Counted from the stretch's first letter, positions 8,413 through 17,803 are shown. The stretch is DNA of 64,000 bases from Anaerovibrio lipolyticus (GCF_021531495.1 NZ_JADYTY010000003.1:42851-106850); one strand, 5' to 3'. Notes: generated by a model from the letters alone, not told the origin. A program made the numbers and translations.

Positions 8413-10149
8413 ATGGAGTTGTTACGAATGAGCAAACGATGTCGGATTCCGAAAGATTCCATATTGAAGCGTATTCAAGGTTATTTTAGATTGCTGTGTG
8501 CCTCCTCTAGTGAATATTATTATGTTCAGGATTTCAAGGCAAATCTCATGATGCTATCTCCCAATATGATAGCAGATTTTGGCCTGCCGGCTGAAGTGGT
8601 TACGGATATAGAGGCTGTGTGGGTGCCTGTTATCCATCCTGATGATGTAGAGGGGTTTTTGAAGGAGCTGCACAAGAATTATACTCCGGAGGATAATGTC
8701 CATGATGCCTTTTACAGAGTGCGAGATATAAAGGGAAATTATATATGGGTTCATTGCTACGGTGTAGTATCCTTTGACAGCCGTACAGGAGAGCCGGAGC
8801 TTTTTGCTGGTGTTATCAAGCAGATGGAGCAAAAGATTCAGGCAGATGCCAATACAGGCTTGCTGGGGAAATACAGATTTGAAAAAGCTGTCAAAGAAGC
8901 CTTGGTGCGAATAGATGGCGAATATGGCCAGGGCATAATTATGATTATGGGGTTGGATAATTTCAAGATTATCAATGAATCCTATAATCGTCGTTATGGC
9001 AATATTATGTTGAAGCTGGCGGCAGAGGCTATAGAAAAGGTTTTGCCAGAGGGCGTTCGCCTCTATAAGCTGGATGGAGACGAATTTGGCTTAGTAATGC
9101 CAGGTTTGGATGAGGATTCAGCGAAGAATCTTTACGAGGATATTCAAAAAGCCTTTTGTCATCCTCATATGGTGGAGGGACGAACCCTGTTCTGCACCAT
9201 TTCTGCCGGTGTGGTGGCCTATCCTCAGGGGGGCAAGGATTATCTGGTACTGCACAAGCATTGCGAGGCTGCTTTGGATCAGGCCAAGCGAGAAGGCAAA
9301 AACAAGAATGTAATTTTCAGTAAGGAGCAGTATAACCGCTGGCTTCGCTCTGTGAATATGCGGGAAATGCTTCATGATAGCATTGAAAATAATTATGAAG
9401 GCTTTTCCTTGTTCTATCAGCCACAGGTTAACGCCAGAACCCAGAGGCTCATCGGAGCAGAGGCTCTGCTTCGTTGGCGCAGTCCCAATGGCCGCATGGT
9501 TTCTCCTATGGAATTTGTGCGGATACTGGAAGAAACCAAGATGATTATTTTGGTGGGACGCTGGATATTCGAAACGGCTGTAAAGCAGTGCAAGGCTTGG
9601 CAGGAGAAGTGGCCCGGCATGAGAATCAGCATCAACCTTTCCTATGAACAAATTAAGGAAAAGGGCTTTGAGGATTTTGCCATTGACTGTCTGAAAAAAT
9701 ATGATTTGCCTCCTTATTTAATTGTTTTAGAGCTGACAGAAACAGCCATTGTATCTGATTGGAACAATGTTAATGCTCAGTTCCAGCGGTTTAGGGATTT
9801 AGGCATGAGTATTGCTATGGATGATTTTGGCACAGGTTATTCCTCTCTGGCCTATATGAAGCATTTGGCCTGTGATATTGTAAAAATAGATAGAGCTTTT
9901 GTTATAAATATTGTGGAGCCAGATAATGAATTTGACCGTCAGCTGGTGAAATCCACCATTGAGTTGTGTCATAGTGTGAATATTACTTGTTGCATCGAAG
10001 GCGTGGAAGCCGAAAAGGAATATTTGCTGCTACGGGATTTCTGTCATGCTGATAGTATTCAGGGCTATTATTTTGGTCGGCCAGAGCCACCAGAGGAGTT
10101 TGAGAAAAAATTCTTTGTGGAGCCGGGCAATCCTTATACCAGTTTTTAA
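8413..10149 (+). CDS. PAS-GGDEF-EAL protein, probable c-di-GMP phosphodiesterase
   Basis: A 578-residue cytoplasmic protein: an N-terminal PAS-like sensor region (about 35-140), a GGDEF domain (about 145-300) and an EAL domain (about 320-570). The cyclase signature is DGDEF at residues 221-225 instead of GGDEF, so synthesis may be weak or lost. The EAL domain looks intact: EAL at 350-352, then SINLSYEQ, LELTET, DDFGTGYSS, KIDRAF and the late EGVE segment. Net hydrolysis of c-di-GMP is the likeliest activity, with the degenerate GGDEF possibly binding GTP. It is monocistronic, with its own promoter. An in-frame ATG at 8428 has the better ribosome site (GGAG). Confidence 0.9.
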   Translation: MELLRMSKRCRIPKDSILKRIQGYFRLLCASSSEYYYVQDFKANLMMLSPNMIADFGLPAEVVTDIEAVWVPVIHPDDVEGFLKELHKNYTPEDNVHDAFYRVRDIKGNYIWVHCYGVVSFDSRTGEPELFAGVIKQMEQKIQADANTGLLGKYRFEKAVKEALVRIDGEYGQGIIMIMGLDNFKIINESYNRRYGNIMLKLAAEAIEKVLPEGVRLYKLDGDEFGLVMPGLDEDSAKNLYEDIQKAFCHPHMVEGRTLFCTISAGVVAYPQGGKDYLVLHKHCEAALDQAKREGKNKNVIFSKEQYNRWLRSVNMREMLHDSIENNYEGFSLFYQPQVNARTQRLIGAEALLRWRSPNGRMVSPMEFVRILEETKMIILVGRWIFETAVKQCKAWQEKWPGMRISINLSYEQIKEKGFEDFAIDCLKKYDLPPYLIVLELTETAIVSDWNNVNAQFQRFRDLGMSIAMDDFGTGYSSLAYMKHLACDIVKIDRAFVINIVEPDNEFDRQLVKSTIELCHSVNITCCIEGVEAEKEYLLLRDFCHADSIQGYYFGRPEPPEEFEKKFFVEPGNPYTSF

Positions 10150-10220
10150 GCAGGAATCTCCAGCCTCTATAGGCGGGAGTACCTTCACTATTGGATAAAA
10201 GAAAGGTATATATAATAATT

Positions 10221-10718
10221 ATGAGTAGAGATAGAGAAAATATGCCTAACATCACCCTTTTGGGCAATCAGCATACTAAATATGATTTTGACTACAAGCC
10301 AGAGGTGCTGGAAACTTTTGACAATAAGCACCCAGATCGGGATTATTGGGTAAAATTCAACTGTCCTGAGTTTACCAGCCTGTGTCCTATTACAGGTCAG
10401 CCGGATTTTGCTACCATTTATATTTCCTATGTGCCGGATATTAAGATGGTAGAAAGCAAATCCCTGAAGCTGTATCTTTTCAGTTTCCGCAATCACGGAG
10501 ATTTTCATGAGGATGTGGTAAATATTATCATGAAAGATCTGGTGAAGCTGCTGGAGCCAAGATATCTGGAGGTATGGGGTAAGTTCCTGCCACGAGGGGG
10601 AATTTCCATAGATCCATATACCAATTATGGCAAGCCTGGCACCAAATTTGAGGAACTGGCTTGGCAGAGATTCAGCCAGCATGATTTGGTGGCTATGGAT
10701 AAGGTAGACAATAGATAA
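10221..10718 (+). CDS. queF: NADPH-dependent 7-cyano-7-deazaguanine reductase QueF
   Basis: A 165-residue single-domain QueF. The active-site residues Cys55 and Asp62 sit in [21 protein letters not shown] at the same positions as in the Bacillus enzyme. The [20 protein letters not shown] segment binds substrate. It reduces preQ0 to preQ1 in queuosine biosynthesis. I start it at the ATG at 10221, which matches family length; an upstream TTG at 10191 in the same frame would add ten residues. No queC, queD or queE neighbours are present. A long wobble-rich terminator follows. Confidence 0.95.
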   Translation: MSRDRENMPNITLLGNQHTKYDFDYKPEVLETFDNKHPDRDYWVKFNCPEFTSLCPITGQPDFATIYISYVPDIKMVESKSLKLYLFSFRNHGDFHEDVVNIIMKDLVKLLEPRYLEVWGKFLPRGGISIDPYTNYGKPGTKFEELAWQRFSQHDLVAMDKVDNR

Positions 10719-10731
10719 ATATTTTGCGTTG

Positions 10732-10777
10732 AAGATTGTTTCCTTGTTGAAAATCAGCAGGGAAGCGGTCTTTTTTT
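10732..10777 (+). terminator. Intrinsic terminator after queF
   Basis: A 19-bp stem with several G-T wobble pairs and a three-base loop (AAGATTG.../...GCGGTCTT) ends in a run of seven T residues. Confidence 0.88.
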
Positions 10778-10791
10778 ATTTTATTAGAAAA

Positions 10792-10820
10792 TTGCTGAAG
10801 AAATCATGTTTCTTTATATA
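10792..10820 (+). promoter_or_regulatory. Possible promoter of comEA-comEC
   Basis: TTGCTG (10792-10797), a 17-base spacer and TATATA (10815-10820). The region is AT-rich, so the assignment is tentative. Confidence 0.35.
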
Positions 10821-10900
10821 TATAATATGACGATAATTGGAAGTATTGAAAAATAAAGTAGTTAATGCTATATTGAAGAAAATATTCGGAGGTGAGAAAA

Positions 10901-11536
10901 ATGCCTATGTACAAGAAGGTTATGGGAGCTTTGGGGATTATATTGCTATTGGTGGCGGGAATTAGTTTTTATGATTATCAGCAGTCTGGTCAGGCTGTGG
11001 ATTTATCTACCTTATCCTCTGATAATAAGGAGACTGCCAGTGAGAGGCAGGTGGCTGTATATGTTACAGGAGAGGTGGCAAAGCCAGGGGTGGTATATGT
11101 GCCTTGGGAAGGACGGGTAGGAGATGCCATTAATCAATGTGGGGGACTGCTGCCTACCGCCGATAGCAGTCAGGTGAACATGGCGGCTACCGTTAAGGAT
11201 GGCATGGAAATTCGGGTAAAGGGGAAAGCTATATCTAAAGATGGCAATACAGGAAGCCAAAGGAATCATTCTGGTGTAAAGAGTAGTGTTGCAAGCAGGG
11301 CTTCTAAGACCAGTTCCCCTGAGCAAGGAAAAAATGTCAGTGGTGAAATAGTAAATATTAATACTGCAAATGTAGAGGAGCTGAAAAAGCTTAAGGGCAT
11401 AGGGCCGGCTATGGCTCAACGGATCGTAGATTATCGGGAGGCCAATGGCAGCTTTCAAGCTCCAGAGGATATTATGCAGGTTAAGGGCATAGGCAAGGCC
11501 AAATATGCCAAGCTAAAGGAGCAAATAGCTATATGA
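10901..11536 (+). CDS. comEA: Competence DNA-binding protein ComEA
   Basis: About 211 residues. It has one N-terminal membrane anchor (about 8-24), an SLBB domain (about 50-105: VYVTGEVAKPGVVYVPWEGRV), a Ser/Lys-rich linker, and a C-terminal helix-hairpin-helix pair (VNINTANVEELKKLKGIG...IMQVKGIGKAKYAKL) that binds double-stranded DNA without sequence preference. It captures DNA at the cell surface and passes it to ComEC. CGGAGG lies upstream of the ATG at 10901. The stop codon overlaps the comEC start (ATGA), which implies coupled translation. Confidence 0.93.
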   Translation: MPMYKKVMGALGIILLLVAGISFYDYQQSGQAVDLSTLSSDNKETASERQVAVYVTGEVAKPGVVYVPWEGRVGDAINQCGGLLPTADSSQVNMAATVKDGMEIRVKGKAISKDGNTGSQRNHSGVKSSVASRASKTSSPEQGKNVSGEIVNINTANVEELKKLKGIGPAMAQRIVDYREANGSFQAPEDIMQVKGIGKAKYAKLKEQIAI

Positions 11537-14067
11537 AATATGGTCAGCATCCCAAGGCCTTTGTAAATCTGCTATTGGTTGGTCTTGTAGTAGGGATTCT
11601 ACTGGCTGATGCTATGAAGCTTCAGCCATATCAAGGAGCATTTTTTCTAGGCGCCTTGGTATTACTGCTGGTAGGAGCAGTGCTTATTAAGAAGGAGCAT
11701 AAAATGGCCTGGGCTTGCCTGTGGCTGGGCCTGATTCTGTTAGGGGCAGGGAGATATTATTTAGCTATAAATATAGAAGAAAACAATATAATTAAATTGG
11801 CTGGCCAGCAGGTAAAGCTGCAGGGAAAATTGGCTGAGCCACCCAATGTTACCAGAGATGAAAAGGGCAAGCTTCATCTGCAATATGTGGTGGAGGTGGA
11901 AAAGGTTTGGCAGGGAAGCAAATACGGCAAAGCAGGTCAAGCCATGCAGGGAAAATTGCTGGTATATGGCGGGGAGGAATCTCTTAAAAAATCACCCCAA
12001 CAGGGGAAAAATAAAGCAACAGGTTTAGAAGATGATACTGTTGTTGAGTCTATAGAAGGCATCTATGGTCAGGTGGGAGATGGTATTCAATTAGTAGGTA
12101 GGATTAGTGAATTTCATGACTATGGCAATCCAGGACGCATGAATAGGGTTATGAGCAATAAAGCCAAGGGTATTTGTGGCAGGGCTATGATTAGCAAATA
12201 TAGTCTTGTTATAGAGCCAAGACAGGAAAAATCCTTGGCAAGGCTGGCGGAGCAGGTGCGGAAGCAATATGAGGCCTATATGGCTCAGGCTATGCCAAAG
12301 CAGGATGCGGCAGCGATTTTTGCCATGCTTTTTGGTGGTTATCAGGGGATACGCCCAGAACTGCTGGAGGCCTTTACTATAACCGGTATTGTTCATATTC
12401 TTTCTGTATCCGGCTCTCATATAACTTTGATGGCTGGTACCGCAAATATTGTAGGGCGTTTTCTGCATATGTCCCCCAGGGCAACAGCAGCCTTGGCCAC
12501 AGGGGTTATATTGTTTTATAGCCTTTTGGCAGGGGCTATTCCCCCAGTTATTCGCTCTGCCTTAATGGGAATTTTAACCCTGCTGGCCTTAACTACTGGC
12601 AGGGAAAGGGATGCTCAGCATATCCTGGGATTGGTGGCCTTAGGCTTATTGCTATATTCTCCTCTTTGGCTTTTTGATATTAGCTTTCAATTGTCCTTTG
12701 GAGCTACCGCTGGCCTTTTGTATTTAGCTCCCCCTCTTAGGAAAAGCCTGCGCAAGAAACTGCCGGTATTTGTGGCAGATAGTTTGGCTGTAACTATAGG
12801 TGCCCAGCTGTCTGTAATTCCCATAATCGCTTGGTATTTTAATGTGCTTTCCCTTAGCTCCTTGTTGGCCAATTTGGTGATTGCCCCTATTGTGGAATGG
12901 ATTATTGTGGCAGGACTGCTGGCAGGCTTGCTAGCTAGTCTACTTCCTTTGGCAGGCAAGGTGGTTTTTCTTCTGGCCAGTGTGGTGCTGGGCTTGGTTT
13001 ATGAGCTTTCCCGTTGGGTGGCGGCTTTGCCGGGAAGTCAAATCTATATGCCTACCTTCATTTGGTGGGGGGGAATGTTGTACTATATGGGATTAGGCTG
13101 GCTGATTATTGGTAATGGATACAGGAAAAGACTGATGTCCTGTATCGGCAGTAAATATCTGCTGGCTATGGGACAGAAGCTACGGAGTTCAAAAGGCTGG
13201 CAAGCTGTTTTCCTATTGGGAATGTTGGCAGTGATTTTCTGCTGTTGGCAGATGGGGTGCAATAATAAGGAAATGCAGGTGCATTTTATTGATGTGGGCC
13301 AAGGAGATAGTGCCCTGGTTATAACTCCACACGGCAGAGCCTTTATGGTGGATACAGGGGGAGTACGGGAAGGAAGCTATGATATTGGCAGCAGGGTGGA
13401 TGTACCTTATCTCCTGCATTATGGGGTGGAAAAGCTGGACTATATTTTTCTTACCCACGCCCATGATGACCATGCAGGAGGGGTGAAAGGTATTTTGACT
13501 AAAATACCGGTAGGCGCTATTGGTATTGGTCACGAGGGAGCAGGGGATTATCTTCAAGCCTTTGGCACAGGGGAAATAGGAAAAATAAAAAAGCTGCTGG
13601 TGCCCTTGCAGGAGGGCAGTAGTATAGAATTGGATGGAGTACGGATAGATATGCTTTACTCCCCAGAGTCAAGGAAGGTGCAGGAAAGTCAGCTGCAGGC
13701 CACTGGCAATGAATTTTCTAATCTGATAAGGGTGAGCTATGGAGAGGCTTCTTTTTTATTTACTGGGGATTTGATAGCGGAGCAGGAACAGCAGGTATTG
13801 GCTAATGGTACCAATGTAGCCAGTACAGTGCTAAAGGTAGGCCATCATGGCAGCCGTACCTCCAGCAGTCAGGAATTTTTGACAGCGGTCAATCCTGGCT
13901 GGGCGGTTATTTCCTGTGGCTACAATAATAGCTTTGGTCATCCTCATAAGGAAATTCTCAATCGACTGACTAGCTGTACTAAGGCAAAAATTTTGCGGAC
14001 AGATCAGCAGGGAGCCATTGTCTTTAGAACCGATGGAAAGAGCATTAAGGTTGAAAGCTTCTGCTAA
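11533..14067 (+). CDS. comEC: DNA uptake channel ComEC/Rec2
   Basis: An 844-residue membrane protein with the complete three-part layout: N-terminal membrane and soluble OB-like region (about 1-230), the Competence membrane domain (about 250-520) with SVSGSHITLMAG, and a C-terminal metallo-beta-lactamase-like domain (about 575-840) with HFIDVGQGDSALV, VDTGG and the metal motif THAHDDHAGG (about 640-648). It imports single-stranded DNA across the inner membrane, and the C-terminal domain is thought to degrade the other strand. The start overlaps the comEA stop by four bases. All expected motifs look intact. Confidence 0.95.
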   Translation: MKYGQHPKAFVNLLLVGLVVGILLADAMKLQPYQGAFFLGALVLLLVGAVLIKKEHKMAWACLWLGLILLGAGRYYLAINIEENNIIKLAGQQVKLQGKLAEPPNVTRDEKGKLHLQYVVEVEKVWQGSKYGKAGQAMQGKLLVYGGEESLKKSPQQGKNKATGLEDDTVVESIEGIYGQVGDGIQLVGRISEFHDYGNPGRMNRVMSNKAKGICGRAMISKYSLVIEPRQEKSLARLAEQVRKQYEAYMAQAMPKQDAAAIFAMLFGGYQGIRPELLEAFTITGIVHILSVSGSHITLMAGTANIVGRFLHMSPRATAALATGVILFYSLLAGAIPPVIRSALMGILTLLALTTGRERDAQHILGLVALGLLLYSPLWLFDISFQLSFGATAGLLYLAPPLRKSLRKKLPVFVADSLAVTIGAQLSVIPIIAWYFNVLSLSSLLANLVIAPIVEWIIVAGLLAGLLASLLPLAGKVVFLLASVVLGLVYELSRWVAALPGSQIYMPTFIWWGGMLYYMGLGWLIIGNGYRKRLMSCIGSKYLLAMGQKLRSSKGWQAVFLLGMLAVIFCCWQMGCNNKEMQVHFIDVGQGDSALVITPHGRAFMVDTGGVREGSYDIGSRVDVPYLLHYGVEKLDYIFLTHAHDDHAGGVKGILTKIPVGAIGIGHEGAGDYLQAFGTGEIGKIKKLLVPLQEGSSIELDGVRIDMLYSPESRKVQESQLQATGNEFSNLIRVSYGEASFLFTGDLIAEQEQQVLANGTNVASTVLKVGHHGSRTSSSQEFLTAVNPGWAVISCGYNNSFGHPHKEILNRLTSCTKAKILRTDQQGAIVFRTDGKSIKVESFC

Positions 14068-14202
14068 ACATAAAAAAATCTTCATTTTCAAGGATATTTT
14101 AAAATTTTCTAAAAATATGCATAGTTGTGTATAAATATTTAAGGAATATCAAAGTATGCATAGAAATGTGTTATTTGTTAAATCCCGTAAAATATGGGAG
14201 TA

Positions 14203-14231
14203 TTGAAAGTATTTCTTAAATGTGATAAAAT
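14203..14231 (+). promoter_or_regulatory. Promoter of OPT transporter gene
   Basis: TTGAAA (14203-14208), a 17-base spacer and TAAAAT (14226-14231), about 50 bases before the start codon. The remaining comEC-OPT gap (14068-14282) is AT-rich with a repeated TATGCATAG and no clear terminator. Confidence 0.6.
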
Positions 14232-14282
14232 TGCGAAGTATGTATGGAATAGTGTATATTTTTATGAAAAGAGGTATTTTAA

Positions 14283-16157
14283 GTGGAAAAGGTAACATTC
14301 AAGCCTTATATTCCTGCGGAGAAAACTCCTTTGGAATTAACGGCGGTTTCTGTAGTGGTAGGTATGCTGCTGGCTATTTTGTTTGGCGGTGCCAATGCCT
14401 ATCTGGGATTGCGTGTAGGTATGACCATATCTGCATCTATTCCAGCAGCTGTTATTTCAATGGCTGTTATTCGTGTCCTGTTGAAGCGTGATTCCATTCT
14501 GGAGAACAATATGGTTCAGACCATTGGTTCTGCTGGTGAGTCCGTAGCAGCAGGCTGTATCTTTACCCTGCCTGCTATGTTTATGTGGGCACAGGAGTGG
14601 GGTACTGAGACTCCATCCATGGTAGAGATTGCAATTGTAGCTTTTATCGGCGGTGTTCTGGGTGTACTGTTTATGGTGCCTCTCCGCAAGGCTCTTATTG
14701 TTAAGGAGCATGGTGTTCTGCCATATCCAGAGGGAACTGCCTGCGCAGAAATCCTGCTGGCTGGCGAGGGTAAGGAATCTTCTGCCAAGACTATTTTTGC
14801 AGGCTTGGGCCTGGCTGCAGTTTACAAGTTTGTAACTGATGGCCTGAAGGTATTCCCAAGTGAAATCGCTTATAGCTTTGAGCGTTTCAAGGGTTCCGAG
14901 ATTGGTATAGATGTACTGCCAGCATTGCTGGGTGTAGGTTACATCTGTGGTTATCGTGTATCCGCTGTATTGTTTGCAGGATCTATCCTCATGTGGTTCT
15001 GCATCCTGCCATGTATTGCTTTCTATGGTGCCGATGAGGTAATATTCCCTGCAACCAAGATGATTCAGGAGCTTAGCACTGGTGCTATGTGGAGCAGCTT
15101 CGGTCGCTACATCGGCGCTGGTGCTTTAGCAGCTGGCGGTATTATCAGCTTGGTAAAGGCTCTGCCTTTGATTGTTGATACCTTTAAGAAGTCCATGGTC
15201 AGCTTTGGCGGCGGTCATACCGCTCTGCGTACTGATAAGGATCTTTCCCTGAAGTTCATTATTGGCGGCGTTATTGCTATGGCTGCCTTGATGGTAATTG
15301 TACCTGTTATTCCAATCAGCCCAATGGGTGCTGCTTTGGTAGTTATCTTTGGTTTCTTCTTTGCTACTGTATCCTCCCGTATCGTAGGTATTGTAGGCTC
15401 CAGTAACAACCCTGTTTCCGGTATGACCATTGCTTCCCTGCTGTTCATCAGCATTATCTTTGTAGCTAATGGCAATGTAGGTCAGGAGGGCATGATGGCA
15501 GTTATTGCTATCGGCTCCATTATCTGTATTGTAGCAGCTATTGCTGGTGATACCTCTCAGGATTTGAAGACCGGTTATATTCTGGGTGCAACTCCTGTTA
15601 AGCAGCAGATGGGTGAGCTGGTTGGTGTGTTTGTTTCTGCTCTGACTGTTGGTGGCGTACTGTACCTGCTGAATGCTGCCTGGGGCTTTGGTTCCAAGGA
15701 GCTGGCAGCACCACAGGCTATGCTGATGAAGATGATCGTAGAGGGCGTTATTACTGCTAACCTGCCTTGGGATTTGGTATTCATGGGTGCAGCTATTGCA
15801 GTAGCAGTTGAGCTGTTGGAACTGCCTGTATTGGCTTTCGCTATCGGCCTGTATCTGCCAATCTATCTGACGGCTCCTCTCTTTATCGGTGGTTTGATTC
15901 GCCGTATCTGGGAGGCTAAGAAGTATCAGTCTGACAAGATTAAGGAAGCTGCTATTAACAACGGTACTCTGATGGCCTCTGGTATGATTGCCGGTGAGGG
16001 TATTGTAGGTATTGTACTGGCTCTGCTGGCAGTGCTGAATGTAGATACTGATATCTCTGGCACTATTAATCTGGGTGAAATTGGCTCTATTGTTGCCTTT
16101 ATCGCTTTGATTTGTGTAATGATTTACACCATTGAGTCTGGTAAGAAGAATGCTTAA
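14283..16157 (+). CDS. OPT-family oligopeptide transporter
   Basis: A 624-residue, highly hydrophobic protein with well over ten membrane segments. Family segments include GGANAYLGLRVGMTISASIPAAVISM near the N-terminus, VLPYPEGTACAEIL, and VSSRIVGIVGSSNNPVSGMTIASLL in the middle. Bacterial OPT members take up peptides or metal-chelate complexes by proton symport. The start is a GTG at 14283 behind AAGAGG. The 3' end overlaps the PqqD-like gene, linking the two. Confidence 0.92.
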   Translation: MEKVTFKPYIPAEKTPLELTAVSVVVGMLLAILFGGANAYLGLRVGMTISASIPAAVISMAVIRVLLKRDSILENNMVQTIGSAGESVAAGCIFTLPAMFMWAQEWGTETPSMVEIAIVAFIGGVLGVLFMVPLRKALIVKEHGVLPYPEGTACAEILLAGEGKESSAKTIFAGLGLAAVYKFVTDGLKVFPSEIAYSFERFKGSEIGIDVLPALLGVGYICGYRVSAVLFAGSILMWFCILPCIAFYGADEVIFPATKMIQELSTGAMWSSFGRYIGAGALAAGGIISLVKALPLIVDTFKKSMVSFGGGHTALRTDKDLSLKFIIGGVIAMAALMVIVPVIPISPMGAALVVIFGFFFATVSSRIVGIVGSSNNPVSGMTIASLLFISIIFVANGNVGQEGMMAVIAIGSIICIVAAIAGDTSQDLKTGYILGATPVKQQMGELVGVFVSALTVGGVLYLLNAAWGFGSKELAAPQAMLMKMIVEGVITANLPWDLVFMGAAIAVAVELLELPVLAFAIGLYLPIYLTAPLFIGGLIRRIWEAKKYQSDKIKEAAINNGTLMASGMIAGEGIVGIVLALLAVLNVDTDISGTINLGEIGSIVAFIALICVMIYTIESGKKNA

Positions 16158-16488
16158 GTCCAAGAATATTTTTGACCTAAGGTATCGCCGCAACCCTGAC
16201 CTGCAATGGAAGATGTTGGAGGATGGTACCGTTGAGCTGGCCATGGAGCATAAGGGCGTTTTTGCGGCCATAGCTCACAAGGTCTTTAAGCGTCCCTCTA
16301 CCAGCTATATCAAGCTGGATGAGCTAGGCAGCTTTGTGTGGCAGGAACTTGCATCCAGTCAAGATGTGAAAACTGTATCTGAGGCTGTGCACAGTCGTTT
16401 TGGGGAAAAGGCTGAGCCGTTGCTGCCTAGATTGGGACAGTTTTTCAATCTCTTGGAGCGTTATGGCTTTATAACGAGGTGTCCGTAG
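16150..16488 (+). CDS. PqqD-like small protein
   Basis: A 112-residue protein of the PqqD/RiPP-recognition-element superfamily. Segments such as LDELGSFVWQELASSQDVKTVSEAV and LGQFFNLLERYGFI match the winged-helix-like PqqD fold that binds leader peptides. The ATG at 16150 overlaps the OPT stop codon by eight bases, so the genes are coupled. No radical SAM enzyme or precursor peptide is adjacent. A role in peptide modification is therefore not shown; it may instead serve the transporter. Confidence 0.75.
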   Translation: MLKSKNIFDLRYRRNPDLQWKMLEDGTVELAMEHKGVFAAIAHKVFKRPSTSYIKLDELGSFVWQELASSQDVKTVSEAVHSRFGEKAEPLLPRLGQFFNLLERYGFITRCP

Positions 16489-16697
16489 TCCCAGCATCCA
16501 TAGCTGGCGGGAGGTTGTACCAATGACAGGGTGGAGCTAATATCTACACCCTCGTCGAAACCCCATTGAAAGAAAATGCAAAGGCATTTTCTTTGAATAA
16601 TATAGGGGTTATAGTGAGAGAAAAGTAATTGATAGGCAATGGGGCGTGTGGCCCCGTGAAATCCGTCTGTATTGGGGAATGCAGGCGGATTTTTGTT
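16489..16697 (+). ncRNA. Structured intergenic RNA candidate ending in a terminator
   Basis: This 209-base stretch before holA is dense in helices. It holds CCAGC/GCTGG (16491-16506); an outer CAATGAC...GTC...CATTG enclosing AGGGTG/CACCCT (16521-16567); an 11-bp perfect hairpin AAAGAAAATGC/GCATTTTCTTT (16568-16594) flanked by AACCCC/GGGGTT; GGGGC/GCCCC (16641-16655); and a final terminator. It could be a processed 3' UTR of the OPT-pqqD operon or a separate small RNA. I compared it by eye with T-box, 6S, SRP and common riboswitch cores and found no match. Confidence 0.45.
16659..16697 (+). terminator. Intrinsic terminator before holA
   Basis: Stem AAATCCGTCTG/CAGGCGGATTT (one G-T pair), 12-base loop, then a T-rich tail. 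Confidence 0.85.
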
Positions 16698-16699
16698 CA

Positions 16700-16728
16700 T
16701 TGCTAGAAAACTGGTTTCTGCATATAAT
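16700..16728 (+). promoter_or_regulatory. Promoter of holA-hemW
   Basis: TTGCTA (16700-16705), a 17-base spacer and perfect TATAAT (16723-16728), just after the upstream terminator. Confidence 0.65.
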
Positions 16729-16774
16729 TAATACAGTGGACAGAAAACGGAGAGAAGTAGGCAGGTGAAAAAAT

Positions 16775-17803
16775 ATGAACTATGGTGAGCTAATGGCAGG
16801 GCTGCGGCAGGGAAAAATTGGTCATTTGTACCTGCTGGCAGGAGAGGAAGCCTATTATATAGATAAGGCCAGGGAGGCTCTGCTGAAGATATGGCAATGT
16901 CCTATGGAGGATGTGCAGGTGGCAGACGGCACATCTCTTAGCGAGATTATGACCTTGGTGGAGTCTGTGCCATTTTTGACAGACAAAAATGTAGTATGGG
17001 TTAAATCTGCGGCTCTTTTCAAGGATAAAGGTGAAAGCAGCAGTAAGAAATTAGAAGAAAAATTTCATGCTATGCTGCATAATATACCTGAATTCAGTTA
17101 TGTGATTTTTGAATATCATGGCAAGCCGGACAAGCGGAAAAAGCTGTACAAGATTCTGGCTGAGGCTGGCATAGTTATGGAGTCGGAGCCTATTCGGGCC
17201 AGCAATATTGGGGACTGGCTACAGGGAAAGCTGCAGGAGCTAAATAAAAATATGGATAGGCAGGCCTATGAATACATGGTAGGAGCTGTAAGCAGTATGC
17301 AGACTGTGGATTTGGCTTTTCTTAATAAGGAGCTGGAGAAGCTGGTTTTGTTCCTAGGGCCGGAGCAGCGGCAGATTACCCGCCAGCATTTGATGCAGGC
17401 CTTTTCTGATGTGCCGGAAATTTCCAGCTTTGCTATGCTGAATGCCATTGGCGCAGGGCAAACCGCCAAGGCTTTGCAATTATTTCAACGACAACTGGAT
17501 AATGGTGTGTATTTTGCTTTGACCGTAGGTTTGGTGGCTAGGCAAATCCGCCTGTGGTGGCAGGCCCAGGCCTTGCAGGCTCAAGGTGTTCGAGGCCGTG
17601 CCTTGGCTGGCAAATTGGGACAGCCTCCTTTTATTGCCGAAAAAACAGGTCGGGAGGCGGCCAGCTTTCCGCCGGGACTCTTAAAGAAAGCCTTGCTGGC
17701 CCTGTCTGATGCGGATTATGGCCTGAAAACCGGACAGGCAGATTTGGTGGAGTTGGAGGCTGTGATTATCATGCTGGCCAATCGAGGACGGGATAATTTA
17801 TGA
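16775..17803 (+). CDS. holA: DNA polymerase III subunit delta
   Basis: A 342-residue protein with the HolA layout: an N-terminal AAA+-like domain (GKIGHLYLLAGEEAYYIDKARE), a middle lid region, and a C-terminal collar domain (about 210-340: FAMLNAIGAGQTAKALQLFQRQL, PFIAEKTGREAASF). Delta is the wrench of the clamp loader that opens the beta ring. The stop overlaps the hemW start (ATGA), so both are coupled. An AGGTG site precedes the ATG. Confidence 0.94.
   Translation: MNYGELMAGLRQGKIGHLYLLAGEEAYYIDKAREALLKIWQCPMEDVQVADGTSLSEIMTLVESVPFLTDKNVVWVKSAALFKDKGESSSKKLEEKFHAMLHNIPEFSYVIFEYHGKPDKRKKLYKILAEAGIVMESEPIRASNIGDWLQGKLQELNKNMDRQAYEYMVGAVSSMQTVDLAFLNKELEKLVLFLGPEQRQITRQHLMQAFSDVPEISSFAMLNAIGAGQTAKALQLFQRQLDNGVYFALTVGLVARQIRLWWQAQALQAQGVRGRALAGKLGQPPFIAEKTGREAASFPPGLLKKALLALSDADYGLKTGQADLVELEAVIIMLANRGRDNL

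Noticed and set aside
10150..10220. Possible preQ1 riboswitch before queF
   Set aside because: The hairpin CTCC-GCCT/AGGC-GGAG does not have the A-rich 3' pseudoknot tail or the loop sequence of preQ1-I, and it could simply end the upstream gene.
16520..16560. AGGGTGG resembling a T-box core
   Set aside because: The ACCRCG part of the T-box antiterminator is missing, and the downstream gene is holA, not a tRNA-ligase or amino acid gene.
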